Shown here: piece by piece, positions 1 through 7,313 of the stretch
Layout of the letters: each line of letters opens with the position of its first letter
How positions within the stretch are numbered: position 1 is the stretch's first letter
Source: Bacteroides sp.
GTDB lineage: Bacteria; Bacteroidota; Bacteroidia; Bacteroidales; Bacteroidaceae
Assembly (NCBI GenBank): GCA_019412865.1
Contig: DXOJ01000455.1
Coordinates: forward strand, 1 to 7,338
Length of the DNA: 7,338 bases
Direction: 5' to 3'
Notes under the pieces: model-generated
The model's database searches: none
What the model was told of the DNA's origin: nothing
What the model saw: the letters and a program-made list of their open reading frames with translations, nothing else
Position numbers and translations under genes: made by a program

Positions 1-1
1 G

Positions 2-31
2 GTGAAATTCTTTCCCATTGTAAATGGTTAG
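2..31 (+). other. Possible C-terminal tail of an upstream gene
   Basis: One frame reads nine codons (VKFFPIVNG) and ends in TAG at 29-31, sixteen bases before the stem-loop at 47-74, which is the spacing expected for the end of a transcription unit. A second + frame stops earlier, at TGA 3-5, so the true end of the upstream gene could be there instead, and a gene on the other strand cannot be excluded. Ten codons are too few to name a product. The call rests only on position relative to the terminator. Confidence 0.2.
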
Positions 32-46
32 TTTGTTTGATGGAGG

Positions 47-74
47 AAAGGGTGGCTCGGAGAGTCGCCCTTTT
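47..74 (+). terminator. Intrinsic (Rho-independent) terminator of the upstream unit
   Basis: The arms AAGGGTGGCTC (48-58) and GAGTCGCCCTT (62-72) pair over 11 positions around a GGA loop, nine as Watson-Crick pairs and two as G-T wobbles; A47-T73 extends the stem. A run of four T follows at 71-74. This is the classic form of an intrinsic terminator read on the + strand. The T run on the opposite strand is only three bases, so it should act mainly on + transcripts. It separates the operon below from whatever lies upstream. Confidence 0.75.
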
Positions 75-87
75 ATCGTATATAAGT

Positions 88-118
88 TTTGAATCTAATG
101 ATTCTTCTAATCTATTTG
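88..118 (+). promoter_or_regulatory. Bacteroides-type promoter (-33 TTTG, -7 TCTATTTG)
   Basis: TTTG at 88-91 is followed after exactly 19 bases by TCTATTTG at 111-118. The Bacteroides primary sigma factor consensus is TTTG, about 19 bases, then TAnnTTTG; only the A of the -7 box differs. Transcription would start near 124-126 and give a leader of about 55 bases before the ATG at 180. It lies directly after the terminator at 47-74 and before the first gene, where an operon promoter is expected. Such short motifs do occur by chance in AT-rich DNA. Confidence 0.5.
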
Positions 119-146
119 AGTACAAATGTCACTTTCTATCGTCTCC

Positions 147-180
147 TTTGTATAAAAGATACAAATATAGAATATACAAA
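147..180 (+). repeat. Leader inverted repeat with a duplicated right arm
   Basis: TTTGTAT (147-153) and ATACAAA (159-165) form a perfect 7-base inverted repeat around AAAAG. A second copy of ATACAAA lies at 174-180, its last A being the first base of the start codon. The left arm could therefore pair with either copy, and the distal pairing would cover the start region. TACAAAT also occurs at 121-127. The stem has a single G-C pair, so any RNA structure would be weak. It could equally be a protein-binding site in DNA. Function is unknown. Confidence 0.4.
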
Positions 181-1103
181 TGAAAAAGTTAAGAAATACA
201 TTAGCCGCAATAAGTCTTCTGTTTCTGGCTTCTTGTGGGGGGAACAAAGACTACTATATATTCACTTCGTTTCATGAACCGGCTGATGAGGGATTGAGAT
301 ATTTATATAGTGAGGATGGAATGCATTGGGATAGTATTCCGGGAATCTGGTTGAAACCGGAATTGGGGCAGCATCAACTAATGCGGGACCCTTCAATGGT
401 GCGCACTCCGGATGGAACTTACCATTTGGTCTGGACTACAAGTTGGAAAGGCGATTTGGGGTTTGGTTACGCACATTCCAAAGACCTGATTCATTGGTCG
501 GAGCAACAGATGATTCCTGTAATGGCAGACGAACCGACTACCATTAATGTATGGGCTCCGGAGATTTTCTATGACGACGAGAGTGAACAGTTTATGGTCG
601 TATGGGCCTCTTGTGTCCCCGGGCGTTTTGAAAAGGGGATAGAGGAAGAGAATAACAATCATCGTTTATACTATATCACTACAAAAGATTTTAAGACAGT
701 TTCGAAAGCAAAACTTCTGTACGACCCGGGATTCAGCACCATTGATGCTGTCATAGTGAAACAGGCGAAGAATGACTATGTCATGGTGCTTAAGGATAAT
801 ACCCGTCCGGAGCGTAATCTGAAAATTGCTTTTTCCGATTCTATGACCGGACCTTATTCGCCGGCATCCCAGCCTTTTACTGAATCCTTTGTAGAAGGAC
901 CGTCTGTAGAGAAGTTGGACGATGATTATCTAATCTATTTTGATGTGTATAAGAAAAAAATATATGGTGCTATGCGTACAAAGGATTTCCGGAACTTTAC
1001 AGATGTAACAGAAGAGGTAAGCATCCCTGTGGGACATAAACATGGAACAATATTCAAAGCTCCGGAATCACTAGTAAAGGCATTGCTGGAAGAAAAGAAA
1101 TAA
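180..1103 (+). CDS. GH43-type glycoside hydrolase, lipoprotein (probable arabinosidase)
   Basis: A 307-residue secreted enzyme of the five-bladed beta-propeller family GH43, which removes arabinose- or xylose-type residues from plant glycans. Residues 1-18 form a lipoprotein signal ending in the lipobox LAS before Cys19, so the mature protein should be anchored by a lipidated Cys; this also fixes the ATG at 180. Candidate catalytic residues sit in the expected order: Asp70 (RDPS, base), Asp189 (STIDAV, pKa modulator) and Glu239 (VEGPSV, acid). The APE motif at 126-128 and the C-terminal GHKHGT at 285-290 also fit the family. The length suits one catalytic domain with no extra binding module. 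After Cys19 comes GGNKD, without the acidic run typical of surface-exported Bacteroides lipoproteins, so a periplasm-facing position is possible. It is first in the operon, 32 bases before the next gene, and sits where I recall BT1021 in the B. thetaiotaomicron RG-II locus. Family call is good; sugar and linkage are not shown by the sequence. Confidence 0.85.
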   Translation: MKKLRNTLAAISLLFLASCGGNKDYYIFTSFHEPADEGLRYLYSEDGMHWDSIPGIWLKPELGQHQLMRDPSMVRTPDGTYHLVWTTSWKGDLGFGYAHSKDLIHWSEQQMIPVMADEPTTINVWAPEIFYDDESEQFMVVWASCVPGRFEKGIEEENNNHRLYYITTKDFKTVSKAKLLYDPGFSTIDAVIVKQAKNDYVMVLKDNTRPERNLKIAFSDSMTGPYSPASQPFTESFVEGPSVEKLDDDYLIYFDVYKKKIYGAMRTKDFRNFTDVTEEVSIPVGHKHGTIFKAPESLVKALLEEKK

Positions 1104-1135
1104 ATCCGGAACTAATTTAAAATCAGAAATAAATC

Positions 1136-4100
1136 ATGAACAACTCTGCTAAAATTCTTTTTGTACTGGCTGCCGGATGGTTGACTACTACAGCCTTTGC
1201 ACAAGATAGAATCCATTATACAGGAAAAGAATTATCAAATCCTGCTTATCACGACGGGCAACTGTCTCCGGTAGTTGGAGTGCATAATATTCAATTGGTA
1301 CGTGCCAATCGCGAACATCCGGATGCTTCGAACGGCAATGGATGGACTTATAATCACCAGCCGATGCTCGCTTATTGGAATGACCAGTTTTTCTATCAGT
1401 ACCTGGCAGACCCTTCTGATGAACACATACCGCCTTCACAGACTTTTCTGATGACTTCAAAGGATGGATATCACTGGACGAATCCGGAAATTGTATTCCC
1501 TCCTTATAAAGTGCCTGATGGATATACCAAAGAATCTCGTCCGGGTGTGCAGGCCAAAGATCTGATTGCCATTATGCACCAACGTGTTGGATTCTATGTC
1601 TCTAAATCCGGCAAACTGATTACAATGGGGAATTATGGAGTTGCTTTGGACAAAAAGGATGACCCCAATGATGGAAATGGTATTGGCCGCGTAGTTCGTG
1701 AAATAAAGAAAGACGGTTCTTTCGGGCCGATCTATTTCATTTATTATAATCATGGATTTAATGAAAAGAATACCGATTATCCGTATTTTAAGAAAAGTAA
1801 GGATCGTGAGTTTGTGAAAGCTTGCCAGGAAATTCTCGATAATCCGCTGTATATGATGCAGTGGGTGGAAGAAGCCGACCGTGAAGATCCTCTCATTCCG
1901 TTGAAGAAAGGATATAAAGCATTCAATTGTTATACATTGCCGGATGGACGTATTGCCAGTCTTTGGAAACATGCACTTACTTCTATCAGTGAGGATGGCG
2001 GACATACTTGGGCAGAACCAGTGCTTCGTGCAAAAGGCTTTGTCAATAGCAATGCAAAAATCTGGGGACAACGTCTAAGTGACGGAACGTATGCTACAGT
2101 ATATAATCCATCGGAATTTCGTTGGCCGCTAGCTATCTCTTTGAGTAAAGATGGGTTGGAATATACGACATTAAATTTAGTGCATGGTGAAATCACTCCA
2201 ATGCGTTATGGAGGAAATTATAAATCATACGGTCCCCAATATCCACGTGGTATTCAGGAAGGTAATGGAATACCTGCAGATGGTGATTTATGGGTTTCTT
2301 ACAGTGTGAATAAGGAAGATATGTGGATTTCCCACATTCCTGTTCCGGTAGAGATAAATGCTTCAGCACATGCGGACGATGATTTCTCAAACAATAAATC
2401 AATTGCAGAACTGACTGACTGGAATATTTATTCTCCGGTTTGGGCTCCGGTTTCTCTGGAAGGTCAATGGCTGAAACTGCAAGATAAAGACCCGTTTGAT
2501 TATGCTAAAGTGGAACGAAAAATACCGGCTTCTAAAGAGTTGAAAGTATCATTCGATTTGAAAGCCGGGCAAAATGATAAAGGTACCCTTCAGATTGAAT
2601 TCCTGGATGAGAACGGAATAGCATGTTCCCGTATGGAACTTACTGATGATGGAATTTTCCGAATGAAAGGTGGCTCTCGGTTTGCAAATATGATGAAATA
2701 TGAAGCAGGAAAGGTTTATCACGTGGAAGCAGTTCTTTCAACTGCCGATCGTAATATTCAAGTATATGTAGATGGTAAAAGAGTAGGACTGCGTATGTTC
2801 TACACACCTGTGGCTGCTGTTGAACGGATCGTATTCCGTACCGGTGTACCTCGTACATTCCCGACTGTAGATACTCCTGCCGATCAGACTTATGATCTGC
2901 CAAATGCAGGTGCACAAGATTCATTGGCAGAATATGGTATTGCCAATGTGAAAACATCTTCTACGGATAAAGATGCATCTTCTGCTTTTTTAAAGTATGC
3001 TGATTTTAGTCATTATGCAGACTATTTCAACCACATGGAAGATGAGAACATCGTTCAGGCAATTCCTAATGCAAAAGCCTCGGAATGGATGGAGGAAAAT
3101 ATACCTTTGTTTGAATGCCCGCAACATAACTTTGAAGAGATGTATTATTATCGTTGGTGGTCATTGCGTAAGCATATCAAAGAAACTCCTGTAGGATATG
3201 GTATGACGGAGTTCCTCGTTCAGCGTTCCTATTCTGATAAATATAACCTGATCGCTTGTGCGATCGGACATCATATTTATGAGAGCCGTTGGTTACGTGA
3301 CCCGAAATATCTGGATCAGATTATTCATACATGGTATCGTGGCAATGACGGCGGTCCGATGAAGAAAATGGATAAGTTCAGCTCATGGAATGCGGATGCT
3401 GTATTGGCCCGTTATATGGTAGACGGGGATAAAGATTTTATGCTGGATATGAAAAAAGATCTGGAAACTGAATATCAACGTTGGGAACGTACGAACCGTT
3501 TGAAGAATGGATTGTACTGGCAGGGGGATGTACAGGATGGAATGGAAGAATCTATCAGTGGTGGACGGAAGAAAAAATATGCCCGCCCGACAATCAATAG
3601 TTATATGTATGGCAATGCCAAAGCACTTTCATGTATGGGAATTCTTTCCGGTGACGAGGGGATGGCTATGAAATATGGTATGAGAGCAGACACGTTGAGA
3701 AATCTGGTAGAGAATGAGTTGTGGAATACCCGTCACCAGTTTTTTGAAACGATGCGTACGGATTCTTCAGCAAATGTCCGTGAAGCAATCGGATATATTC
3801 CCTGGTATTTCAACCTGCCGGATACGACAAAGAAATATGAAGTTGCCTGGAAAGAGATTCTGGATGAAAAAGGTTTCTCTGCTCCTTACGGATTGACTAC
3901 TGCAGAGCGTCGTCATCCGGAATTCCGTACACGTGGAGTGGGTAAGTGTGAGTGGGACGGAGCTATCTGGCCGTTTGCTTCTGCACAGACATTGACAGCA
4001 ATGGCTAACTTTATGAATAATTATCCGCAGACCGTATTGTCTGACAGTGTATATTTCCGTCAGATGGAATTGTATGTGGAGTCACAGTACCATCGTGGTC

Positions 4101-4456
4101 GTCCTTACATTGGCGAATATCTGGATGAAGTGACCGGTTATTGGTTGAAAGGGGATCAGGAGCGCAGCCGCTACTATAATCATTCTACTTTCAACGATTT
4201 GATGATTACAGGACTGATTGGACTTCGTCCGCGTCTGGATAATACAATTGAAGTAAATCCATTGATCCCTGTCGACAACTGGGATTGGTTCTGCTTGGAT
4301 AATGTGCTATATCACGGTCATAATCTGACGATTCTTTGGGATAAGAATGGCGATCGTTATCATTGTGGAAAAGGCTTACGCATTTTTGTGGATGGTAAAG
4401 AAGTCGGTTATGCAGATACATTGACAAGAATCGTTTGCAAGGATGTACTCAAATAA
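1136..4456 (+). CDS. Two-enzyme RG-II hydrolase: GH143 DHA-hydrolase + GH142 beta-L-arabinofuranosidase (BT1020-like)
   Basis: A 1106-residue periplasmic protein. Residues 1-22 are a type I signal peptide (cut after AFA, before QD). Residues about 40-405 look like a sialidase-type beta-propeller with Asp-box repeats: SKDGYHW (108-114), SEDGGHTW (285-292) and SKDGLEY (337-343). Residues about 415-572 look like a concanavalin/LamG-type jelly roll (VYVDGKRVG at 543-551). Residues about 620-1035 form an (alpha/alpha)6 glycosidase, with YYYRWWSLRKH (670-680), WQGDVQDGMEES (795-806), EWDGAIWPFA (939-948), EYLDEVTGYW (994-1003) and YNHSTFNDLMITG (1014-1026), closed by a beta-sandwich tail. This order and length match B. 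thetaiotaomicron BT1020, in which GH142 cuts beta-L-arabinofuranose from DHA and GH143 then removes DHA from RG-II chain D. By analogy with related (alpha/alpha)6 families, Glu804 and Glu994 are my guesses for acid and base. It lies 32 bases after the GH43 and 37 before the GH78. The architecture is well supported; substrate assignment rests on recalled similarity. Confidence 0.8.
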   Translation: MNNSAKILFVLAAGWLTTTAFAQDRIHYTGKELSNPAYHDGQLSPVVGVHNIQLVRANREHPDASNGNGWTYNHQPMLAYWNDQFFYQYLADPSDEHIPPSQTFLMTSKDGYHWTNPEIVFPPYKVPDGYTKESRPGVQAKDLIAIMHQRVGFYVSKSGKLITMGNYGVALDKKDDPNDGNGIGRVVREIKKDGSFGPIYFIYYNHGFNEKNTDYPYFKKSKDREFVKACQEILDNPLYMMQWVEEADREDPLIPLKKGYKAFNCYTLPDGRIASLWKHALTSISEDGGHTWAEPVLRAKGFVNSNAKIWGQRLSDGTYATVYNPSEFRWPLAISLSKDGLEYTTLNLVHGEITPMRYGGNYKSYGPQYPRGIQEGNGIPADGDLWVSYSVNKEDMWISHIPVPVEINASAHADDDFSNNKSIAELTDWNIYSPVWAPVSLEGQWLKLQDKDPFDYAKVERKIPASKELKVSFDLKAGQNDKGTLQIEFLDENGIACSRMELTDDGIFRMKGGSRFANMMKYEAGKVYHVEAVLSTADRNIQVYVDGKRVGLRMFYTPVAAVERIVFRTGVPRTFPTVDTPADQTYDLPNAGAQDSLAEYGIANVKTSSTDKDASSAFLKYADFSHYADYFNHMEDENIVQAIPNAKASEWMEENIPLFECPQHNFEEMYYYRWWSLRKHIKETPVGYGMTEFLVQRSYSDKYNLIACAIGHHIYESRWLRDPKYLDQIIHTWYRGNDGGPMKKMDKFSSWNADAVLARYMVDGDKDFMLDMKKDLETEYQRWERTNRLKNGLYWQGDVQDGMEESISGGRKKKYARPTINSYMYGNAKALSCMGILSGDEGMAMKYGMRADTLRNLVENELWNTRHQFFETMRTDSSANVREAIGYIPWYFNLPDTTKKYEVAWKEILDEKGFSAPYGLTTAERRHPEFRTRGVGKCEWDGAIWPFASAQTLTAMANFMNNYPQTVLSDSVYFRQMELYVESQYHRGRPYIGEYLDEVTGYWLKGDQERSRYYNHSTFNDLMITGLIGLRPRLDNTIEVNPLIPVDNWDWFCLDNVLYHGHNLTILWDKNGDRYHCGKGLRIFVDGKEVGYADTLTRIVCKDVLK

Positions 4457-4493
4457 TCATTTATCTGATAATATAGATAGGATAGTCTGAACA

Positions 4494-7313
4494 ATGAATA
4501 TAAAGAAATATCTCCTTCTTTTTCTTTGCCTGCCATGTTTTATGCAGGCAAAGACTATAACAATCAGCCGCCTTACCTGTGAAATGCAGGAAGGTCTGGT
4601 AGTGGTCGAAGGTTCACCTCGCTTGGGATGGGTGATGGAATCGCCGGAAAATGGAACGCGACAATCAGCTTATGAGATTGACATCCGGGAAGCTTTTACA
4701 GGACGTTCCGTTTGGAATAGTGGAAAAGTCTATTCTACACAGAGCCAGCTGGTTTCTATAGAGGGGGCAGATATACGACCTGATAATCAATTTAATTATA
4801 GTTGGCGGGTTCGTGTTTGGGATGAGACAGATGCACCCTCTGAATGGAGTCGTGAAGCAAAGTTTCGCTCTGCTTCTTCAAGACTTTCCGAAGGAAAATG
4901 GATTGGAGCTATCACTCGTCAGAATGCTCATTTACCGGAAGGACGCAAGTTTCATGGTGGAGAGTTGAAGAAACCGGAGGTAAAGGCAGCTTGGGAAGCA
5001 GTGGACACTTTAGCAAAGAAAAGTATTTGTTTGCGAAGAACATTCCAGGTGGGAGATAGGACAGAAGGGAATACAAACCGCCAATCGGGCAAGAAAATAG
5101 TAGAAGCAACTGCATACGTTTGTGGTTTGGGATTCTATGAATTCTCTTTGAATGGCAAGAAAGTAGGCAACAGTGAATTTGCTCCGCTGTGGAGTGATTA
5201 TGATAAAACTGTTTACTATAACACGTATGATGTAACGGAACAATTGCGGCATGGTGAGAATGCCGTGGGAATCTTATTGGGGAATGGATTCTATAATGTG
5301 CAAGGAGGACGTTATCGCAAATTACAGATAAGTTTTGGTCCTCCTACACTTTTATTTGAACTGGTTATTAATTACGAAGATGGAACATCTACAACACTTC
5401 GTTCTGACAATGACTGGAAATATGATTTTAGTCCGGTAACTTTCAATTGCATATATGGAGGTGAGGATTACGATGCTCGTCGTGAGCAAAAAGGATGGAA
5501 TCAGGTTGGCTTTGATGATAGTCATTGGCGTCCGGTAGTTATACAGGAAGCTCCTAAAGGAATACTACGTCCACAGATGGCGCCTCCGGTGAAAATCATG
5601 GAACGATATGATATTCAAAAGGTAACCAAACTAAATGCAGAACAGATTGCTTCAGCTTCTAAATCGACTAAAAGAACTGTCGATCCTTCTGCTTTCGTGT
5701 TGGATATGGGGCAAAATCTGGCTGGCTTTCCGGAAATAACAGTACGTGGTAAACGTGGACAGAAAGTAACTCTGCTCGTAGCCGAAGCATTGACAGATGA
5801 AGGTGCCTGTAATCAGCGACAAACGGGACGTCAACACTATTATGAATATACACTGAAAGGTGAAGGTGACGAAACCTGGCATCCTCGTTTCTCTTATTAC
5901 GGTTTTAGATATATTCAAGTCGAGGGGGCTGTCTTAAAAGGTCAAAAGAATCCGCAGAGATTGCCTGTGTTGAAGAATATTCAATCCTGTTTCGTCTTTA
6001 ATTCAGCTAAGAAAGTTTCCACTTTCGAATCATCCAACCGAATATTTAATGCTGCCCATCGATTGATCGAAAAAGCAGTGCGTAGCAATATGCAGTCTGT
6101 GTTTACAGATTGTCCGCATCGTGAAAAACTAGGCTGGCTGGAACAGGTGCATCTGAATGGTCCTGGGCTATTATACAACTATGATTTGACAGCTTATGCT
6201 CCGCAGATTATGCAGAATATGGCAGATGCGCAACATGCCAACGGTGCCATGCCGACAACTGCTCCGGAATACGTGGTTTTTGAAGGTCCGGGCATGGATG
6301 CATTTGCCGAATCTCCGGAATGGGGTGGTTCTCTGGTTATTTTCCCATTTATGTACTATGAGACGTATGGAGATGACTCGTTGATTAAGAAATATTATCC
6401 GAATATGCGCCGTTATGTGGATTATCTGAAGACTCGTGCAGAGATGGGTATTCTTTCTTTCGGCTTGGGAGATTGGTATGATTACGGAGATTTTCGTGCC
6501 GGATTCTCTAGGAATACACCGGTTCCCCTGGTGGCTACCGCGCATTATTATATGACAGTAATGTTTTTAATAAAAGCTGCGAAAATGGTTGGCAATGACT
6601 TTGACATTCATTATTATACTTCTTTGGCACATGAAATACTTGCCTCATTTAATAAATGTTTTCTCAATAAAGAGACAGCACAGTATGGTACAGGGAGCCA
6701 ATGTAGTAATGCACTTCCGTTATTCCTCCAGATGACGCAGGATTCAGATGAACAAGGCAGTTATCAACCGGATGCAAAGTTGGATGAGAAAGTACTTATG
6801 AATCTGATTAAAGATGTGGAAGCACATGGCAATCGCTTAACGACCGGTGATGTGGGTAACCGCTATCTGATTCAGACGTTGGCGCGTAATGGTCAGCACG
6901 AACTTATTTATAAGATGTTCAATCACGAAGAAGCTCCAGGATATGGCTTCCAGTTGAAATTCGGTGCTACCACCTTAACCGAGCAATGGGATCCCCGCCA
7001 AGGTTCTTCCTGGAATCACTTTATGATGGGACAGATTGATGAATGGTTCTTTAATTCGCTGGTCGGTATCCGCCCATCTACTACCTATCAAAAGTTTATC
7101 ATCGCTCCCCAGCCTGTAGGAGATTTGAAATATGTCAAAGCATCGTATGAAACTTTATACGGTACTATTGTTGTAGATTGGACTAGCCAGAACGGAATTT
7201 TCACTTTAAACATATCTGTTCCGGTGAATACTACGGCTGTCGTTTATCTTCCGGGAGAAAAAGAACCCAAAGAGATACAGAGTGGAACATATCAATTGGT
7301 TTGTGCAAGATGA
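4494..7313 (+). CDS. GH78 alpha-L-rhamnosidase (BT1019-like)
   Basis: A 939-residue secreted inverting alpha-L-rhamnosidase. Residues 1-19 are a type I signal peptide (MQA before KT). The usual GH78 modules follow: an Ig/fibronectin-like domain about 22-127 (SWRVRVWD at 103-110); the N-terminal beta-sandwich about 170-350 (AYVCGLGFYEFSLNG at 207-221, LGNGFYN at 262-268); a jelly roll about 365-500 (DMGQNLAGF at 404-412); the (alpha/alpha)6 catalytic barrel about 505-860; and a C-terminal beta-sandwich about 861-939. The motif TDCPHREKLGWLEQ (538-551) is a one-residue-shorter variant of the common CPQRDERLGW; Glu544 is the likely general acid. Glu830 in GATTLTEQWD is the likely base. Length is normal and the frame intact. 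It is 37 bases after the two-enzyme gene with no terminator between, so it is probably co-transcribed. In RG-II it would remove one of the alpha-L-rhamnose residues, but the sequence does not say which; a rhamnogalacturonan-I or other rhamnoside substrate is the alternative. Confidence 0.93.
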   Translation: MNIKKYLLLFLCLPCFMQAKTITISRLTCEMQEGLVVVEGSPRLGWVMESPENGTRQSAYEIDIREAFTGRSVWNSGKVYSTQSQLVSIEGADIRPDNQFNYSWRVRVWDETDAPSEWSREAKFRSASSRLSEGKWIGAITRQNAHLPEGRKFHGGELKKPEVKAAWEAVDTLAKKSICLRRTFQVGDRTEGNTNRQSGKKIVEATAYVCGLGFYEFSLNGKKVGNSEFAPLWSDYDKTVYYNTYDVTEQLRHGENAVGILLGNGFYNVQGGRYRKLQISFGPPTLLFELVINYEDGTSTTLRSDNDWKYDFSPVTFNCIYGGEDYDARREQKGWNQVGFDDSHWRPVVIQEAPKGILRPQMAPPVKIMERYDIQKVTKLNAEQIASASKSTKRTVDPSAFVLDMGQNLAGFPEITVRGKRGQKVTLLVAEALTDEGACNQRQTGRQHYYEYTLKGEGDETWHPRFSYYGFRYIQVEGAVLKGQKNPQRLPVLKNIQSCFVFNSAKKVSTFESSNRIFNAAHRLIEKAVRSNMQSVFTDCPHREKLGWLEQVHLNGPGLLYNYDLTAYAPQIMQNMADAQHANGAMPTTAPEYVVFEGPGMDAFAESPEWGGSLVIFPFMYYETYGDDSLIKKYYPNMRRYVDYLKTRAEMGILSFGLGDWYDYGDFRAGFSRNTPVPLVATAHYYMTVMFLIKAAKMVGNDFDIHYYTSLAHEILASFNKCFLNKETAQYGTGSQCSNALPLFLQMTQDSDEQGSYQPDAKLDEKVLMNLIKDVEAHGNRLTTGDVGNRYLIQTLARNGQHELIYKMFNHEEAPGYGFQLKFGATTLTEQWDPRQGSSWNHFMMGQIDEWFFNSLVGIRPSTTYQKFIIAPQPVGDLKYVKASYETLYGTIVVDWTSQNGIFTLNISVPVNTTAVVYLPGEKEPKEIQSGTYQLVCAR

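Noticed and set aside
89..277. Open frame of 62 codons overlapping the start of the GH43 gene
   Set aside because: It begins upstream of the likely transcript start, overlaps the lipoprotein signal in another frame, and its product has no recognisable motif.
1457..2071. Long antisense open frame (204 codons) inside the two-enzyme gene
   Set aside because: It lies wholly against a well-supported coding region, and its product resembles no family I recognise; it is a by-product of codon use on the coding strand.
3102..3109. TACCTTTG, a perfect -7 box inside the two-enzyme gene
   Set aside because: There is no TTTG about 19 bases upstream and it lies in the middle of a coding region.
4462..4479. 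TATCT/AGATA inverted repeat in the gap before the GH78 gene
   Set aside because: Only five AT-rich pairs with an eight-base loop and no T run, so it is neither a terminator nor a convincing regulatory hairpin.
4494..4553. Cys12 and Cys15 in the GH78 signal peptide as a lipoprotein site
   Set aside because: The residues before each Cys do not fit a lipobox, while MQA before KT gives a good ordinary cleavage site.
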